Source of the DNA: Ephydatia muelleri | Taxonomy: Eukaryota > Porifera > Demospongiae > Spongillida > Spongillidae | Direction: 5' to 3' | DNA length: 64,000 nucleotides | Assembly (NCBI GenBank): GCA_013339895.1 | Contig: JABACO010000002.1 | Coordinates: forward strand, 16,762,242-16,826,241 | In this document: positions 63,545 to 64,000 of the stretch, in pieces | Layout: each line of letters starts with the position of its first letter | How positions within the stretch are numbered: position 1 is the first letter of the stretch | The notes under the pieces: generated by a model | What the model saw: the letters and a program-made list of their open reading frames with translations, nothing else | What the model was told of the DNA's origin: nothing | The model's database searches: none | Made by a program: the position numbers and the translations under genes

Positions 63545-64000
63545 ATCTCACATGAATGTTACTCTACCGCGTGAGTAATCGACAACTTTATTCCATTCTA
63601 GCAGCGTCAAAAAAACTAGTGGCAACAGAGACACAATGGAAATAGTAAGAACAACTTGTCGCCTTCAGTTTTCCGCTTTTTTTTCGGTCTCAAAATTTGC
63701 TCTTGGGGGAGAAAGAACCCGCCGTAGTGAAGACGTCCTTCGATATGTGCCCGCTTTCGAACGCTATAGCTAAAAGTATCGAAAAGCCTAAATCATGTGA
63801 CTTAGGCTTTAAATAGAAAAGTAGTGCTACTATTGTTTTGTGTCTTTAAAATGGCGATTGTACTTGTTTTGTTCGTGCTTGCTCGAGTGCAAATTGGGGT
63901 CTAGGTTGTCAAGGTGTTGCTAGGGCATTACATAATTATTTCAATATTTTGGGGGAGGAGGCCTAATGTCCAAGATTTCAATGTAAGCAAACAGCCGTGC
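63545..64000. other. No gene recognised
   Basis: Nothing supported to the end of the window. Confidence 0.4.

Noticed and set aside
1..64000. tRNA or rRNA genes
   Set aside because: I saw no convincing B-box-containing cloverleaf or rRNA segment by eye; a dedicated covariance-model scan would be needed to be sure.

Overview
This is eukaryotic, metazoan-type DNA: genes are split by short GT-AG introns (48 to about 360 bp), much of the window is transposon-derived, and there are many micro- and minisatellites. The mix (RAG1-like zinc-finger protein, YqaJ-PHD/DDE element, CACTA element, secreted VWA-EGF protein, very small introns) suggests an early-branching marine invertebrate, most likely a sponge. 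That placement is an inference; no species marker such as rRNA was seen.

Layout: 0-2.9 kb, a SAP-motif fragment, a C-free tract and CA/TG repeats. 3.0-5.2 kb (-), a decayed Ginger-like integrase element with Ulp1-type protease and PHD finger. 6.6-7.0 kb, a minisatellite. 7.5-8.9 kb (-), a RAG1-like pseudogene. 9.6-11.4 kb (-), a split single-pass membrane receptor. 12.5-13.0 kb, a duplicated repeat. 13,817-25,492, an apparently complete 11.7-kb CACTA element with an 8-bp terminal inverted repeat, GGA target duplication, a six-exon accessory gene, a 996-residue transposase and an internal 5-kb array of about 33 units of 154 bp. 25.5-26.9 kb, a foldback MITE and a truncated secreted-protein gene (-). 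27.4-30.5 kb (+), a VWA-EGF secreted protein. 30.8-44.5 kb, two inverted copies of a repeat flanking a near-perfect palindrome at 37.19 kb, with transposase fragments and a Ty3/Gypsy pol fragment inside a minisatellite. 45-51.8 kb, minisatellites, an integrase fragment, a tandem exon duplication, a GGATC-type MITE and CA repeats. 52,521-57,093, a 4.57-kb ISL2EU-like element (YqaJ-PHD nuclease plus DDE transposase, AT target duplication). 57.1-58.3 kb (+), the second secreted-protein gene copy. 60.4-61.9 kb, a MITE and the second copy of the 12.5-kb repeat. 62.4-63.5 kb (+), the second RAG1-like copy.

The most striking large-scale feature is that five independent sequence pairs (RAG1-like gene, receptor exon, 12.5-kb repeat, secreted-protein gene, 31-kb repeat) all lie in inverted orientation on the two sides of the palindrome at 37.19 kb, in nearly mirrored order. 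This looks like an old, heavily invaded inverted duplication of at least 55 kb. The paralogous arms act as natural empty sites, which date and validate several transposon insertions (ISL2EU element, 82-bp MITE, MITE plus CACTA stack) and expose splice-site changes between copies.
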